A DNA stretch of 64,000 bases from Nitrospira sp. BO4 (GTDB lineage: Bacteria > Nitrospirota > Nitrospiria > Nitrospirales > Nitrospiraceae), in assembly GCA_030144965.1 (NCBI GenBank), contig JAMPUU010000018.1, positions 62,001-126,000 of the forward strand, in the 5' to 3' direction. Below, one piece after another: positions 36,920 to 45,309 of the stretch (position 1 is its first letter; the number at the start of each line of letters is the position of its first letter). Position numbers and translations under genes: made by a program. The notes under the pieces were generated by a model that ran no database searches, was not told the origin of the DNA, and saw nothing but the letters and a program-made list of their open reading frames with translations.

Positions 36920-38077
36920 TCAAAGGCGGCCTCTGAGGAGAAGCGACCCGTACTTGCACACGAGCCGCATCGGGCGAATGCCATAATACAGAAAAGCCAA
37001 GCGCCGCGGCAGAGGCACAAGCTGCCGATCAAGGTTGCAAGGGGCAAAAGCATTATAGATGTAGCGTAAGTAGTAGGGGTGGAGTTTATCTCGGAGGCGT
37101 TCGCGCACATGCCAGCGGAACGTCTCAACTGTCCGCCGCTCCGCGACCACAGGTGCCTCGTTCTGAAACAGTTGCCGCTGCGCGGCTTCAACCAGCCGCC
37201 CAATCGAGGGATGAGACCGTATCGCACGGAGACATGCTTGAGGCATCCTGACTCCGAGGAGGTCGTTGACCAGGGCCAGGCTAAACAGGAGCATGCGTTC
37301 ACCGCCCCCTTGACGTGCGTAGAACAGGGACTGGGCCAGGTCGAGAGAGGGAGAAGCGCGCAACAGGGCGGCCATATCACAGAGTTTCACCAGCTGAAAA
37401 TAGCGACTCCCGGCGTCTTTACTTATCTGGATGGCGAGCATGAGGAGGGTATCTTCCGGCGACAGCGAGGGCACCTTTGTGCCTAGCAAGACGGTATGAT
37501 GACGGCGTTCCCAGAGGTGCTCAAATTGGAGGGGAGAAGGAAACTCCCGCGAGGTCATCCGCTTGTGCAAATCAACCGCAACCGTCCCATTACTATCAAC
37601 ATAGGTCGACTCGTTTTCGAATGCTTCAATGAGACGATAGGCGCTGGTACTGAGAAGGCGCTGCGCACGCTGATAGTCGCGTTCGTGGACCAAAATATCC
37701 AAATCGAAAAATTCTCGTAGGGCAAGATTTCCGTAGATAGAGGCCGCCAAGATAGGCCCTTTGTAGGGGAGGGCAGGAATGACGTGGGCCTCAAGCAACT
37801 TGAGAAGTTTGAGGAGTCCATCTGTTAGAAACAGGGTACGGGCGGCGTTGGCGCGGGAGTGGTATCGGAGTTCTGCCAGAATGGTCGGTGGCGCGTCCTC
37901 GGGGGAAACTGCACGCAGGCTGCGAGACAAGAGCGGCATGACTCCATGCCGGCCGGCGGTCTGGAGCAGAGAGGCCCAGTCGAGGTCAGTGCGGAGCAGC
38001 ACCTTGATCCGCTCAGCTCCTGCCGTATCAATGGAGGTATCTGCGCAGCAGAGCAGGAGTTCGACTTCAGGGCGCAT
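36920..38077 (-). CDS. Nucleotidyltransferase-family protein of the RiPP operon (N protein)
   Basis: A 385-aa protein of the large nucleotidyltransferase family (NTP_transf_5) seen in some lasso peptide clusters beside kinases. The typical stretch YKGPILAASIYGNLALREFFDLDILV contains the DxD-type metal motif (DLDILV). The His/Arg-rich region KRMTSREF and the C-terminal basic helix are also typical. In lasso clusters the partner kinase and nucleotidyltransferase tailor the peptide; the same role here is inference. It starts nine bases after the PqqD-like gene stop and is last in the operon. Confidence 0.85.
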   Translation of the reverse strand: MRPEVELLLCCADTSIDTAGAERIKVLLRTDLDWASLLQTAGRHGVMPLLSRSLRAVSPEDAPPTILAELRYHSRANAARTLFLTDGLLKLLKLLEAHVIPALPYKGPILAASIYGNLALREFFDLDILVHERDYQRAQRLLSTSAYRLIEAFENESTYVDSNGTVAVDLHKRMTSREFPSPLQFEHLWERRHHTVLLGTKVPSLSPEDTLLMLAIQISKDAGSRYFQLVKLCDMAALLRASPSLDLAQSLFYARQGGGERMLLFSLALVNDLLGVRMPQACLRAIRSHPSIGRLVEAAQRQLFQNEAPVVAERRTVETFRWHVRERLRDKLHPYYLRYIYNAFAPCNLDRQLVPLPRRLAFLYYGIRPMRLVCKYGSLLLRGRL

Positions 38078-38085
38078 GGAGCTGT

Positions 38086-38370
38086 CTATGATGTGCCTGG
38101 ATGGACCAGGCCTTCCTGCTGCAACTCGTCCACAAAGGCCAGCAGCACGGGCATCGCTTCTTCATCCGTGACGGCATAGTCGTTCTGCAAGGCCTGGACG
38201 ATTTCCTGCGCGCAGCGACTCTGTTGCAACAGTTCCCAGATGCGGGTTCCGCTTTCATTCAACGTATAGTAACGTTTGGTGTCGAGATGTAGCAGAACCG
38301 CTTCGCTCTCATCGAGCCGCGTGAATACCAGGCTGGGATGGGGATGCAGGACAGTTTCAGGCGCGAGCAT
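38086..38370 (-). CDS. PqqD-like RiPP recognition element (B1 protein)
   Basis: A 94-aa PqqD-fold protein. The strand-strand-helix pattern (LVFTRLDESEAVLLHLDTKRYYTLNESGTRIWELL) matches the RiPP recognition element that grips the leader peptide. In lasso pathways this B1 protein binds the YxxPxL motif of the precursor. It overlaps the radical SAM gene stop by 14 bases and has a strong GAGGAGG. It likely presents the precursor to the B2 peptidase, kinase or radical SAM enzyme. Confidence 0.88.
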   Translation of the reverse strand: MLAPETVLHPHPSLVFTRLDESEAVLLHLDTKRYYTLNESGTRIWELLQQSRCAQEIVQALQNDYAVTDEEAMPVLLAFVDELQQEGLVHPGTS

Positions 38371-39433
38371 GGGATGCCTCCTCAGTGGGTGCGACAGACC
38401 GTCGCGACGGTGGCTCCAGAATATGGGTAAGCTGGGGCACTTTCTGATAGTGCAACAGACAGTGAGTGCAGAGAAATTGCTCTGCTTCCGTGGGAGAGGA
38501 CGTAGCGAGCCGTTCCAGTCTTTCCAGATTGATCTGCGCGATTTTAGTGATCAGGCGGCGATGGGCCTCGACAAAACTCACCCCGTGTAAATCCGCCAAA
38601 ACATCCGTCTCGGACGTGCCCCCGCGATAATTCGAGAGGGTGCAGCAGGCGGTCAGGTTGCCACGGTAATCGATGTTGAACTCCTGCATCTGCAGCTGCG
38701 AGCACTGGCCAAAGCGCGAAGCGGTATAGTGGTCACCCGCCAGGAGGATGGGCATCGTAAACATCTGCTGCAAGGCGGCGATATCCGTCTCCACGTTCCG
38801 TCGTTCACGGGCGTTCAGCACCAGATTGGCGGCGAGGGCGTCGTGGGTAGGCTGACAATGTCCATAGCCTAATGCTGCACAGCCCAGGCGGCTGGCCAGG
38901 ATGGCCATCGCTTCCAGTTCGTCCCGATTGGCATGGGTGACCACCATGTTGAGCTGAACGGGAACGCCCTGCACATGACACAAACTGACCGCCTGCATCA
39001 GCCGGCGAAATGACCCGGGTTGACGCCTCAGGGTATCGTGCGTAGTCTCACTGGCGCCATCGAGGCTCAAAGAGACACGTTCGAGCGAACTTTTCCAGGC
39101 TTGGATCTTCGCGAACGTCTGGGAAAAGTTCCAGCCATTGGTCACAAATGTGAAGGAGTACCGGGCGCATGCCACCAGCTCGACAATCTCGGCAAACTGG
39201 GGGTGCAGAGTCGGCTCCCCTCCGGTGAAAGCTATAAGGTTGACGGGTTGGTACGCCTGCACCTCCGTCAGCACCTTGTTCACGATCGTCAACGGCAGGT
39301 CGTGATGCGGCCCGTCCTCCGACCTGATACAGTGCACACAGCCGAAGTTACAGCGGTTGGTCAACTCGAAGATGAGCTTAATCCCCGATGATGTAGCCGC
39401 CCTCTGTATCAGTGGTGTGGTCCGCGGGTCCAC
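38357..39433 (-). CDS. Radical SAM enzyme with SPASM-like C-terminal domain
   Basis: A 358-aa radical SAM protein. The cluster motif CNFGCVHC gives C28, C32 and C35, followed by a GGEPT motif. C-terminal Cys groups (QCSQL..., TACCTLSN and CTHC) indicate auxiliary iron-sulfur clusters, as in SPASM or twitch RiPP maturases. The GTG at 39433 follows AGGAGG. Such enzymes install C-C, thioether or epimer modifications in peptides; the modification here is not predictable. It lies between the kinase and recognition genes. Confidence 0.9.
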   Translation of the reverse strand: MDPRTTPLIQRAATSSGIKLIFELTNRCNFGCVHCIRSEDGPHHDLPLTIVNKVLTEVQAYQPVNLIAFTGGEPTLHPQFAEIVELVACARYSFTFVTNGWNFSQTFAKIQAWKSSLERVSLSLDGASETTHDTLRRQPGSFRRLMQAVSLCHVQGVPVQLNMVVTHANRDELEAMAILASRLGCAALGYGHCQPTHDALAANLVLNARERRNVETDIAALQQMFTMPILLAGDHYTASRFGQCSQLQMQEFNIDYRGNLTACCTLSNYRGGTSETDVLADLHGVSFVEAHRRLITKIAQINLERLERLATSSPTEAEQFLCTHCLLHYQKVPQLTHILEPPSRRSVAPTEEASHARA

Positions 39434-39449
39434 GCCTTTCCTCCTTTTC

Positions 39450-40493
39450 CTATGTGCAACGCGCTTGCTGTTGTATCTCTTCCAGGAGAGGGGCAATGCG
39501 CCGCGGGTTGCGGGCCAGGTCCTGACCAGCCAGAAGTCGATAGTGCCGACTCTGGCGTACTAGACGCACCAGAACGTCCAGATGGCCAGATGCTTGCTGG
39601 GGATCTATCGCCAGCAGGGCACTCTGCTGGATCAGCCGTAAGAGCGCATCGGCTTTCCCGATGGGGACCAGCTCGCTTTCCGGCTGGGCCACGATGGTAG
39701 GGAACAAGAGCAGGTCCGGTTGGCAGGTGTCACGGATCTGCGCTGGGTACAACGCTCGCACCTCGAGGCGCTGTTTCGTGTCCTCACGGAGCAGGCAGGT
39801 CTGCCAGTGATCGCTAGTGTCGGGGAACAGCGCCGCAGCCTCAGGGGCCAGGTACAGGTCCTGTCGAAGCGGCAAAACATCCACGTGCTCTCCATGAGAG
39901 CGACGGAAAACAACGGCATCATCAGCGAGGTAGTTCCAGCCTGCTTGGACGAGGCCGAGCGTCAGGGTCGACTTGCCGCTGCCACTATCAGCGACGATCA
40001 GGCAACCGCCATCCTCGTTGGCGAGACACGCGGCGTGCGCCGCATACCATCCCTGTCTGCGCAGCAAGAGGAGCAAGCTGTAGAGGAACAAATCTACGGG
40101 CAGTGTTGGCGCGGTTAACGACGCAGCCAGCAATGTTCCGATACCTTGACCTACAGCAGGATCAAGCTTGACGAGCCACTCGCGATCACCCAGGTAGAGT
40201 TCTGTGTTGACCTGCCAAACCTGCAGGCCATGGTGCTGTGCTACGGGACAGGCAGCGGCAGGGAGAGAGACTTGAGAATCCTGCGTGCGCCACATCATGG
40301 TCACCGGACACTCCACAGAGTCGCGAGGGATAGGGGCCAGACCGAAGTAGGCGCAGAGCGCTTGTACCCGCGCTCCGATCTGAGCCGCGTCCCAGCCGAT
40401 CAGAACCCCGGTGCCGTGAACCTCGTAAGGGGCATAGACCATGGACTCGGCACATCGCATCAAGGAAGGTCCTTCCCACGGCAGAGGAATCAT
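39450..40493 (-). CDS. HprK-like kinase of the RiPP operon
   Basis: A 347-aa protein related to HPr kinase and to the kinases of phosphorylated lasso peptides. The P-loop ADSGSGKST is at residues 168-176, with LADDAVVF following. Lasso kinases phosphorylate a C-terminal Ser of the precursor; the precursor here has Ser54 and several Thr. The ATG at 40493 shares one base with the precursor stop (TGATG); a GTG at 40496 overlaps by four bases. Either way it is translationally coupled to the precursor. Confidence 0.85.
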   Translation of the reverse strand: MIPLPWEGPSLMRCAESMVYAPYEVHGTGVLIGWDAAQIGARVQALCAYFGLAPIPRDSVECPVTMMWRTQDSQVSLPAAACPVAQHHGLQVWQVNTELYLGDREWLVKLDPAVGQGIGTLLAASLTAPTLPVDLFLYSLLLLLRRQGWYAAHAACLANEDGGCLIVADSGSGKSTLTLGLVQAGWNYLADDAVVFRRSHGEHVDVLPLRQDLYLAPEAAALFPDTSDHWQTCLLREDTKQRLEVRALYPAQIRDTCQPDLLLFPTIVAQPESELVPIGKADALLRLIQQSALLAIDPQQASGHLDVLVRLVRQSRHYRLLAGQDLARNPRRIAPLLEEIQQQARCT

Positions 40494-40675
40494 CACCGAG
40501 GGCGTGTGTGGGGTGAAAACGTTCCGAAAAAGGCCGCCGTCACGGCCGGCAGCGTGGCGTGTCGTGTCAGGATTGGCCGCACGAAGGGCTTCTTCCGTGT
40601 CGGCTCATTCTCAGACTGGTCTACATGACGGTCTTGGCGTTGCAGGGTATCTCCGTTCGAAATCTTGGTATCCAT
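40493..40675 (-). CDS. RiPP precursor peptide, 60 aa, lasso-like leader
   Basis: A short gene with an AGAAGGAGA site just before its ATG at 40675. Residues 31-36 read FVRPIL, matching the YxxPxL leader motif bound by B1 proteins. T46 sits where lasso leaders have their penultimate Thr, so cleavage after A47 would release A48-R60. After E24 there is no Asp or Glu, so this core cannot form the lasso isopeptide ring. The leader is hydrophilic; the last 14 residues contain GTFSP and HTRPR. It overlaps the B2 gene end by 55 bases. Confidence 0.8.
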   Translation of the reverse strand: MDTKISNGDTLQRQDRHVDQSENEPTRKKPFVRPILTRHATLPAVTAAFFGTFSPHTRPR

Positions 40676-41145
40676 CGTAATCTCCTTCTCTGGTGAACGT
40701 TGTCCATAGGGAACGTATACACAGTGGTAAATGCACGCCGTGGGTCGCCCTTCTCGCCAAAAGGTTGGTCTGCCAGCTCGATCCAACAATGGCCTTCGAG
40801 GGCCTCGTCTCGCTTGGCCACTCCAAAATGCAGAGTAACAGGAGCGCCCCATTGGCGGAAAAAGTGAAACAGCACCAGCGACTGCTTCATGCAGTTGGGG
40901 CGGAGCAGGCCGATGCGCTGTTGCAGGAGCCGCTGGATAAGAAACAGCAGACGCTCAGGTTTCAGTGGTGGGAGCCGCGTCGGCATCGTGTTCGCCCCGA
41001 ACAAGGTGACCAGGGCAGGCAGCGAAAGCACCCGCTGCAAGACGGGGAGTGCCACCAGCAGGCCCACGCTCGACATCAGCAGCCGGAGCTCGTGCCGGCG
41101 GAGCGTAGCGAGCTTCCTATACACAGCTTCCAACCGTGCGGGCAT
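40621..41145 (-). CDS. Lasso peptide biosynthesis B2-type leader peptidase
   Basis: A 174-aa transglutaminase-fold cysteine protease of the lasso B2 family. The triad is C85 (RPNCMKQSL), H119 (EGHCWIEL) and D126 (ADQPFG). In lasso pathways it removes the leader after the penultimate Thr, with B1. Two hydrophobic helices precede the core. The start at 41145 has AGAGGAAGA upstream; the frame extends to 41223. Its last 18 codons overlap the precursor start in a different frame. Confidence 0.9.
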   Translation of the reverse strand: MPARLEAVYRKLATLRRHELRLLMSSVGLLVALPVLQRVLSLPALVTLFGANTMPTRLPPLKPERLLFLIQRLLQQRIGLLRPNCMKQSLVLFHFFRQWGAPVTLHFGVAKRDEALEGHCWIELADQPFGEKGDPRRAFTTVYTFPMDNVHQRRRLRWIPRFRTEIPCNAKTVM

Positions 41146-41312
41146 ACCGTCTTCCTCTCTCTGTCGCGAAGACGTTGATCGCGCAGGGGACCTGATGGTA
41201 GCGCGCTCCATCGCGCATGTCAAAACACCTTATGAACGCCCTACTCACGCTCGAGGTTTTCACGCATCCTGCGTACGACTGGTGACGTATCCTTCCTTCT
41301 ACCGTAATCGTG

Positions 41313-41798
41313 TCAGTGTTGCGATGGGTCAAACGTAAATTGAAACGGCCCGGTTGCGGGAAGATCGTCGAGCTGTGTCAATTTAGTCTGGCCCTTGGGT
41401 AACACATAGACTTTGGCAATCCGATGCGGTGGAGCGTTTGGGCCCTGCGCCGTGGCAATCGCCACATTCGGGCTTAACTGTTTGAGGGCTTTGTCCAGCG
41501 GCATTGGGCTCAAGTGGATGGTGATCCGCTCGTCCACACCGGAATACATCATGACGATGGGGATCTTCGTGCGTTGTTCGATCTCAGCCAGGATGGCCGC
41601 CAGCGACGCCTCGTAGGCGTCCAGCGAGAGCTCGCGTTCTGTCACCGTCAGGCGAAACGTGCCCTCGGCAAGGAACGAGGTCGCCCCTGGTGGCGTAGAC
41701 TGCGCGGCCGCAAGGCCGGTCAGCAGTAGCCCTCCCAAGATCAGTCCCATAACATGGACGGTCATCCTCGAAGACCAGGAGAGTTGCATGTGTGGCAT
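41313..41798 (-). CDS. Secreted STN-domain (secretin/TonB short domain) protein
   Basis: A 161-aa protein with a signal peptide (MQLSWSSRM... ending GLAAAQS) and an STN-like domain in the rest: LDAYEASLAAILAEIEQRTKIPIVM and TIHLSPMPLDKALKQL match that fold. STN domains are periplasmic modules of secretins, TonB receptors and FecR-type signalling. Standing alone, it may bind a peptide or couple to a secretin. The ATG at 41798 has AAGGAGA. Placed directly before the B2 gene (167-base gap, no terminator seen), it may belong to the RiPP operon. Confidence 0.75.
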   Translation of the reverse strand: MPHMQLSWSSRMTVHVMGLILGGLLLTGLAAAQSTPPGATSFLAEGTFRLTVTERELSLDAYEASLAAILAEIEQRTKIPIVMMYSGVDERITIHLSPMPLDKALKQLSPNVAIATAQGPNAPPHRIAKVYVLPKGQTKLTQLDDLPATGPFQFTFDPSQH

Positions 41799-41882
41799 GG
41801 TCAGTTTCTCCTTTGCAAAGAACCTGGTGATTGCCTCTGTGCCTTTTGAGCATAGAGCTGACACCAAGCGCTGAAGCTCCTT

Positions 41883-43487
41883 CTATCGCGTGCCCAACAC
41901 ATCTACGAAGAACGTGAATTGATCAAACGTCTTCAAGCAGAGCGTCACCGGTAGCCCCACATGTTCCTTGGCCGTCAGCACGCCATCGGTATACTGCCCG
42001 CTCGGGCTGAACGTGACAGTCGCGCCATCCCCGCCCAACCCGCCATCAGCGTTGAGCACGAGGTTGCCCTTGGTGAGGGTGGCCACCTCGGCGACCACGT
42101 GGGACAGCGGCGGACTGCCGGGCTTGTTGGCCAGGTCCGCGGTGAAGCGAAATTTCCCGACAGAGCCGGCGGGGCATCCGGTCGTGTCCCGACTGGTTTG
42201 ATACGTGGCAGGGAGCGGCGTGAATGTCACGAGGCTGTTGAGCGTCTGCAGCTGAGCGGAATTGGCCTCCACGGCGCCTATGTCACAGAGGGCAGTGCCG
42301 TTGCGGTCCCCATCGGCCGGGCGGAAGAACCCCCGCTGGTCTGTCCCAAGCGGATTGCCCCCGGCGCCAGTGCAATTGGCCGTCGGAATGGCGTCAATCG
42401 CGGGGCTTTTGCCCGTGCACCCAGCAGGCGTGCCGGATCCGGTGCAGAGTGCGAGGGTCTTGGTCGGCCCGCCGTTGTCCTTCAACCCGGCAGGATCAAG
42501 CCGAGGGTCAATGTTGGATTTGTCGCCCGGGCCGGTGAGCCCACAACTGCCCGCTTGGTCCAGGTTATAGCCCAGGGAGGTTACGGGGCCGGAGCACCCA
42601 TCGGCAATGAGGCTGCTGTGCAGCCTGAGGGTCTCGCTATTAAAAATGCCGGTGCCGTTGTCGCTGACCGTACTGTGGCTGAGCGTCAGGGCGCCCTCAT
42701 TACATATGCCACTGACAAAGGCGCAAAAGCGCCCGCAACCGTTGCCGCTAACCGTGCTGTTGCTGAGCGTCAGAGTGCCCCCAGGCGCATTATAGATGGC
42801 GCCACCAGCAGCTTCCGTCCTAGGATGCCCATCAATGACGTTGCCGCTAACCGTGCTGGTGCTGATCGTCATGGTGCCGCGGTTAGCAATGCCGGAGCCG
42901 CAAACGCCGAAGCCGCAGAAAATGTTGCGGTTATCGCGGATCGTGCTGTTGCTGATGGTTGTGGTGCCACTGTTGCTGATAGCTCCATCACCAGATTCAG
43001 TGAAATGGCCGCTGACCGTGCTGTGGCTGAGGGTCAGGGCACCACTGTTGCCGATGCCGCTCCCGTCGGCGACTGTGAGGTGCGTCAAGGTCAGCACTCC
43101 GGCTGGGCCCACACCAATCCTCCCGCCGCTTGTGGTAATTCCCCCGCCGCCGTCGATGGTCAGGCCTCCTACGTTGGTAATGCTCAGGCTTGAATCCAGA
43201 CTGATTGTCCCGCTCACGGTGAACGTAATGGTGTCGGCGCCATGGCCGGCGGCGCAATCGGTGGAGCCGGAGTGGCTATCCTGCTCGGCATTGAGGATGG
43301 CTTCACGCAGGGTACAGACCCCATCCCCCGAGACCACCGTATCCTCCAAACTGTTGACCACAATCGTGGCCGCCCAAGATCTTTCGGGCCAGGCCAGCGA
43401 ACAGAACCCCGTTGCCAGGGCTACACAAAGTATGACGCCCGGATCAGTCCACCACGGCTTTACCGCTGATTTCGTGTCCTGCGTCAT
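41883..43487 (-). CDS. CSLREA-domain, right-handed beta-helix secreted protein, copy 1
   Basis: A 534-aa secreted protein. A signal peptide ends near WAATIVVNS; the CSLREA-type motif GVCTLREAILNAE follows. The centre is a run of about 20-residue repeats (LTLSHSTVSGHF, TISTSTVSGNV), typical of right-handed beta-helix surface proteins. The C-terminal 200 residues are a conserved module shared with the two upstream paralogues, ending FFVDVLGTR. It is 84 bases upstream of the STN gene. Adhesion or surface role is inference. Confidence 0.82.
   Translation of the reverse strand: MTQDTKSAVKPWWTDPGVILCVALATGFCSLAWPERSWAATIVVNSLEDTVVSGDGVCTLREAILNAEQDSHSGSTDCAAGHGADTITFTVSGTISLDSSLSITNVGGLTIDGGGGITTSGGRIGVGPAGVLTLTHLTVADGSGIGNSGALTLSHSTVSGHFTESGDGAISNSGTTTISNSTIRDNRNIFCGFGVCGSGIANRGTMTISTSTVSGNVIDGHPRTEAAGGAIYNAPGGTLTLSNSTVSGNGCGRFCAFVSGICNEGALTLSHSTVSDNGTGIFNSETLRLHSSLIADGCSGPVTSLGYNLDQAGSCGLTGPGDKSNIDPRLDPAGLKDNGGPTKTLALCTGSGTPAGCTGKSPAIDAIPTANCTGAGGNPLGTDQRGFFRPADGDRNGTALCDIGAVEANSAQLQTLNSLVTFTPLPATYQTSRDTTGCPAGSVGKFRFTADLANKPGSPPLSHVVAEVATLTKGNLVLNADGGLGGDGATVTFSPSGQYTDGVLTAKEHVGLPVTLCLKTFDQFTFFVDVLGTR
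41928..42545 (-). repeat. Paralogue module, direct repeat copy 1 (618 bp)
   Basis: This stretch aligns without gaps to 43603-44220; by eye I count four single-base differences, all transitions. It encodes the shared C-terminal module of the CSLREA proteins. Confidence 0.9.
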
Positions 43488-43557
43488 CGATCCCTCCGTC
43501 CGTTACTACGAATGCAGCGCCTCCCGGTCACTCCCGCTGCCCCACGGTTCTCCGATC

Positions 43558-45240
43558 CTACCGCGTGCCCAGCACATTCACGAAGAACGTGAAGGGGGAG
43601 AACGTCTTCAAGCAGAGCGTCACCGGTAGCCCCACATGCTCCTTGGCCGTCAGCACACCATCGGCATACTGCCCGCTCGGGCTGAACGTGACAGTCGCGC
43701 CATCCCCGCCCAACCCGCCATCAGCGTTGAGCACGAGGTTGCCCTTGGTGAGGGTGGCCACCTCGGCGACCACGTGGGACAGCGGCGGACTGCCGGGCTT
43801 GTTGGCCAGGTCCGCGGTGAAGCGAAATTTCCCGACAGAGCCGGCGGGGCATCCGGTCGTGTCCCGACTGGTTTGATACGTGGCAGGGAGCGGCGTGAAT
43901 GTCACGAGGCTGTTGAGCGTCTGCAGCTGAGCGGAATTGGCCTCCACGGCGCCTATGTCACAGAGGGCAGTGCCGTTGCGGTCCCCATCGGCCGGGCGGA
44001 AGAACCCCCGCTGGTCTGTCCCAAGCGGATTGCCCCCGGCGCCAGTGCAATTGGCCGTCGGAATGGCGTCAATCGCGGGGCTTTTGCCCGTGCACCCAGC
44101 AGGCGTGCCGGATCCGGTGCAGAGTGCGAGGGTCTTGGTCGGCCCGCCGTTGTCCTTCAACCCGGCAGGATCAAGCCGAGGGTCAATGTTGGATTTGTCG
44201 CCCGGGCCGGTAAGCCCACAGGTGCCGATCTTGTCTAGGTTATAGCCTAGAGAGGTGATGGGGATGCCCGGGGGACCGAAGAGGTTGGCTGCGGCGCACC
44301 CATCGGCAAGGAGGCTAGTGTGCAGCTTCAGGGTCCCGCTATTAAAGATGCTACCGGTGGCGTTGTTACTGACCGTGCTGTGGCTGAGCGTCAGGACCCC
44401 CTCATTATAAATGCCCGTGAGAGTAACTGTAATGGGGTCGAGCGTATCGCTCACGGTGCTGTTATTGATGGTCAGGATCCCCTCCGGCCCATTATGGATG
44501 GCGCCCCCACCACCAAAGTGGTCTTCCCTACCACATCTGCAGAACCCCTGGTTACCGTTAATCGTGCTGGTGCTGATCGTCATCGTGCCATGGTTATCAA
44601 TGATGCCGCCATGGTGATCGAAAGCGGGGAGTGCGGCCGTGTTATCCCTTACCGTGCTGTGGCTGATGGTCAGGGTGCCCCCAGTCGCATTATAGATGGC
44701 GCCATCCTGTTCAGATTCAAAGAAAGGAGAGGAAGGGTCTAAGCCGAAGTTGTTGCTGACCGTGCAGTTGTCGAGGGTCATGGTGCCAGCGTTGGAGATT
44801 CCGCTACTGTTGGCAAATGTGAAATTCTTCAATGTCAGCACGCCGGCAGGGCCCACACTGATCCCAGAGCCAAAGCCGCTGATGGTAATTTTTCCACCGC
44901 CGTCGATGATGAGGCCCCCGGCACTGGTCATGGTCAGATCTGAACTGCTCAGGGCATTGATCGTCCCGCTCAGGCTGAAGGTAATGGTGTCGGCGCCATG
45001 GCCGGCAGCGCAGTCGGTGGAACCGGAGTGATTATCGTGCTCGGCGTTGAGGACGGCTTCGCGCAGGGTACAGACCCCATTGTTGGACACCGTATCGTCT
45101 AAGCTGTTCACCACGATGGTGGCCGCCATTCCAGTACCGGGCAGAGCCAGCGAACAGAACCCCGTTGCCAGGGTTACACAGAACATGACGCCCAGATCAA
45201 TCCACCACGGCTTTACTGCTGATTTCATGTCCTGCGTCAT
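43558..45240 (-). CDS. CSLREA-domain, right-handed beta-helix secreted protein, copy 2
   Basis: A 560-aa paralogue. It shares MTQD.KSAVKPWW and the signal peptide with copy 1, and the CSLREA motif GVCTLREAVLNAE. The beta-helix section has its own sequence (SSGISNAGTMTLDNCTVSNN), but from about residue 350 to 545 it is almost identical to copy 1. The last residues differ (SPFTFFVNVLGTR). The start at 45240 has TGGAGGAA. Function is inferred only from architecture. Confidence 0.82.
   Translation of the reverse strand: MTQDMKSAVKPWWIDLGVMFCVTLATGFCSLALPGTGMAATIVVNSLDDTVSNNGVCTLREAVLNAEHDNHSGSTDCAAGHGADTITFSLSGTINALSSSDLTMTSAGGLIIDGGGKITISGFGSGISVGPAGVLTLKNFTFANSSGISNAGTMTLDNCTVSNNFGLDPSSPFFESEQDGAIYNATGGTLTISHSTVRDNTAALPAFDHHGGIIDNHGTMTISTSTINGNQGFCRCGREDHFGGGGAIHNGPEGILTINNSTVSDTLDPITVTLTGIYNEGVLTLSHSTVSNNATGSIFNSGTLKLHTSLLADGCAAANLFGPPGIPITSLGYNLDKIGTCGLTGPGDKSNIDPRLDPAGLKDNGGPTKTLALCTGSGTPAGCTGKSPAIDAIPTANCTGAGGNPLGTDQRGFFRPADGDRNGTALCDIGAVEANSAQLQTLNSLVTFTPLPATYQTSRDTTGCPAGSVGKFRFTADLANKPGSPPLSHVVAEVATLTKGNLVLNADGGLGGDGATVTFSPSGQYADGVLTAKEHVGLPVTLCLKTFSPFTFFVNVLGTR
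43603..44220 (-). repeat. Paralogue module, direct repeat copy 2 (618 bp)
   Basis: Near-identical partner of 41928-42545. The flanking bases diverge abruptly at both ends, as expected after gene conversion or recent duplication. Confidence 0.9.
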
Positions 45241-45309
45241 TGATTCCTCCATTCGTCACTATGCATGCAGGCCCTTCTGTTCGCCCGCGCAGGTTTATGT
45301 GCCCTCTTT

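Noticed and set aside
36920-41145. Calling the RiPP operon an ordinary lasso peptide cluster
   Set aside because: There is no asparagine-synthetase-like cyclase, and the core has no acidic residue for the ring.
41961-43193. Long plus-strand frame (410 residues) opposite CSLREA copy 1, with similar ones opposite copies 2 and 3
   Set aside because: These are the antisense of the conserved module and beta-helix repeats; low-complexity content, no ribosome binding site and repeated only because the sense genes are.
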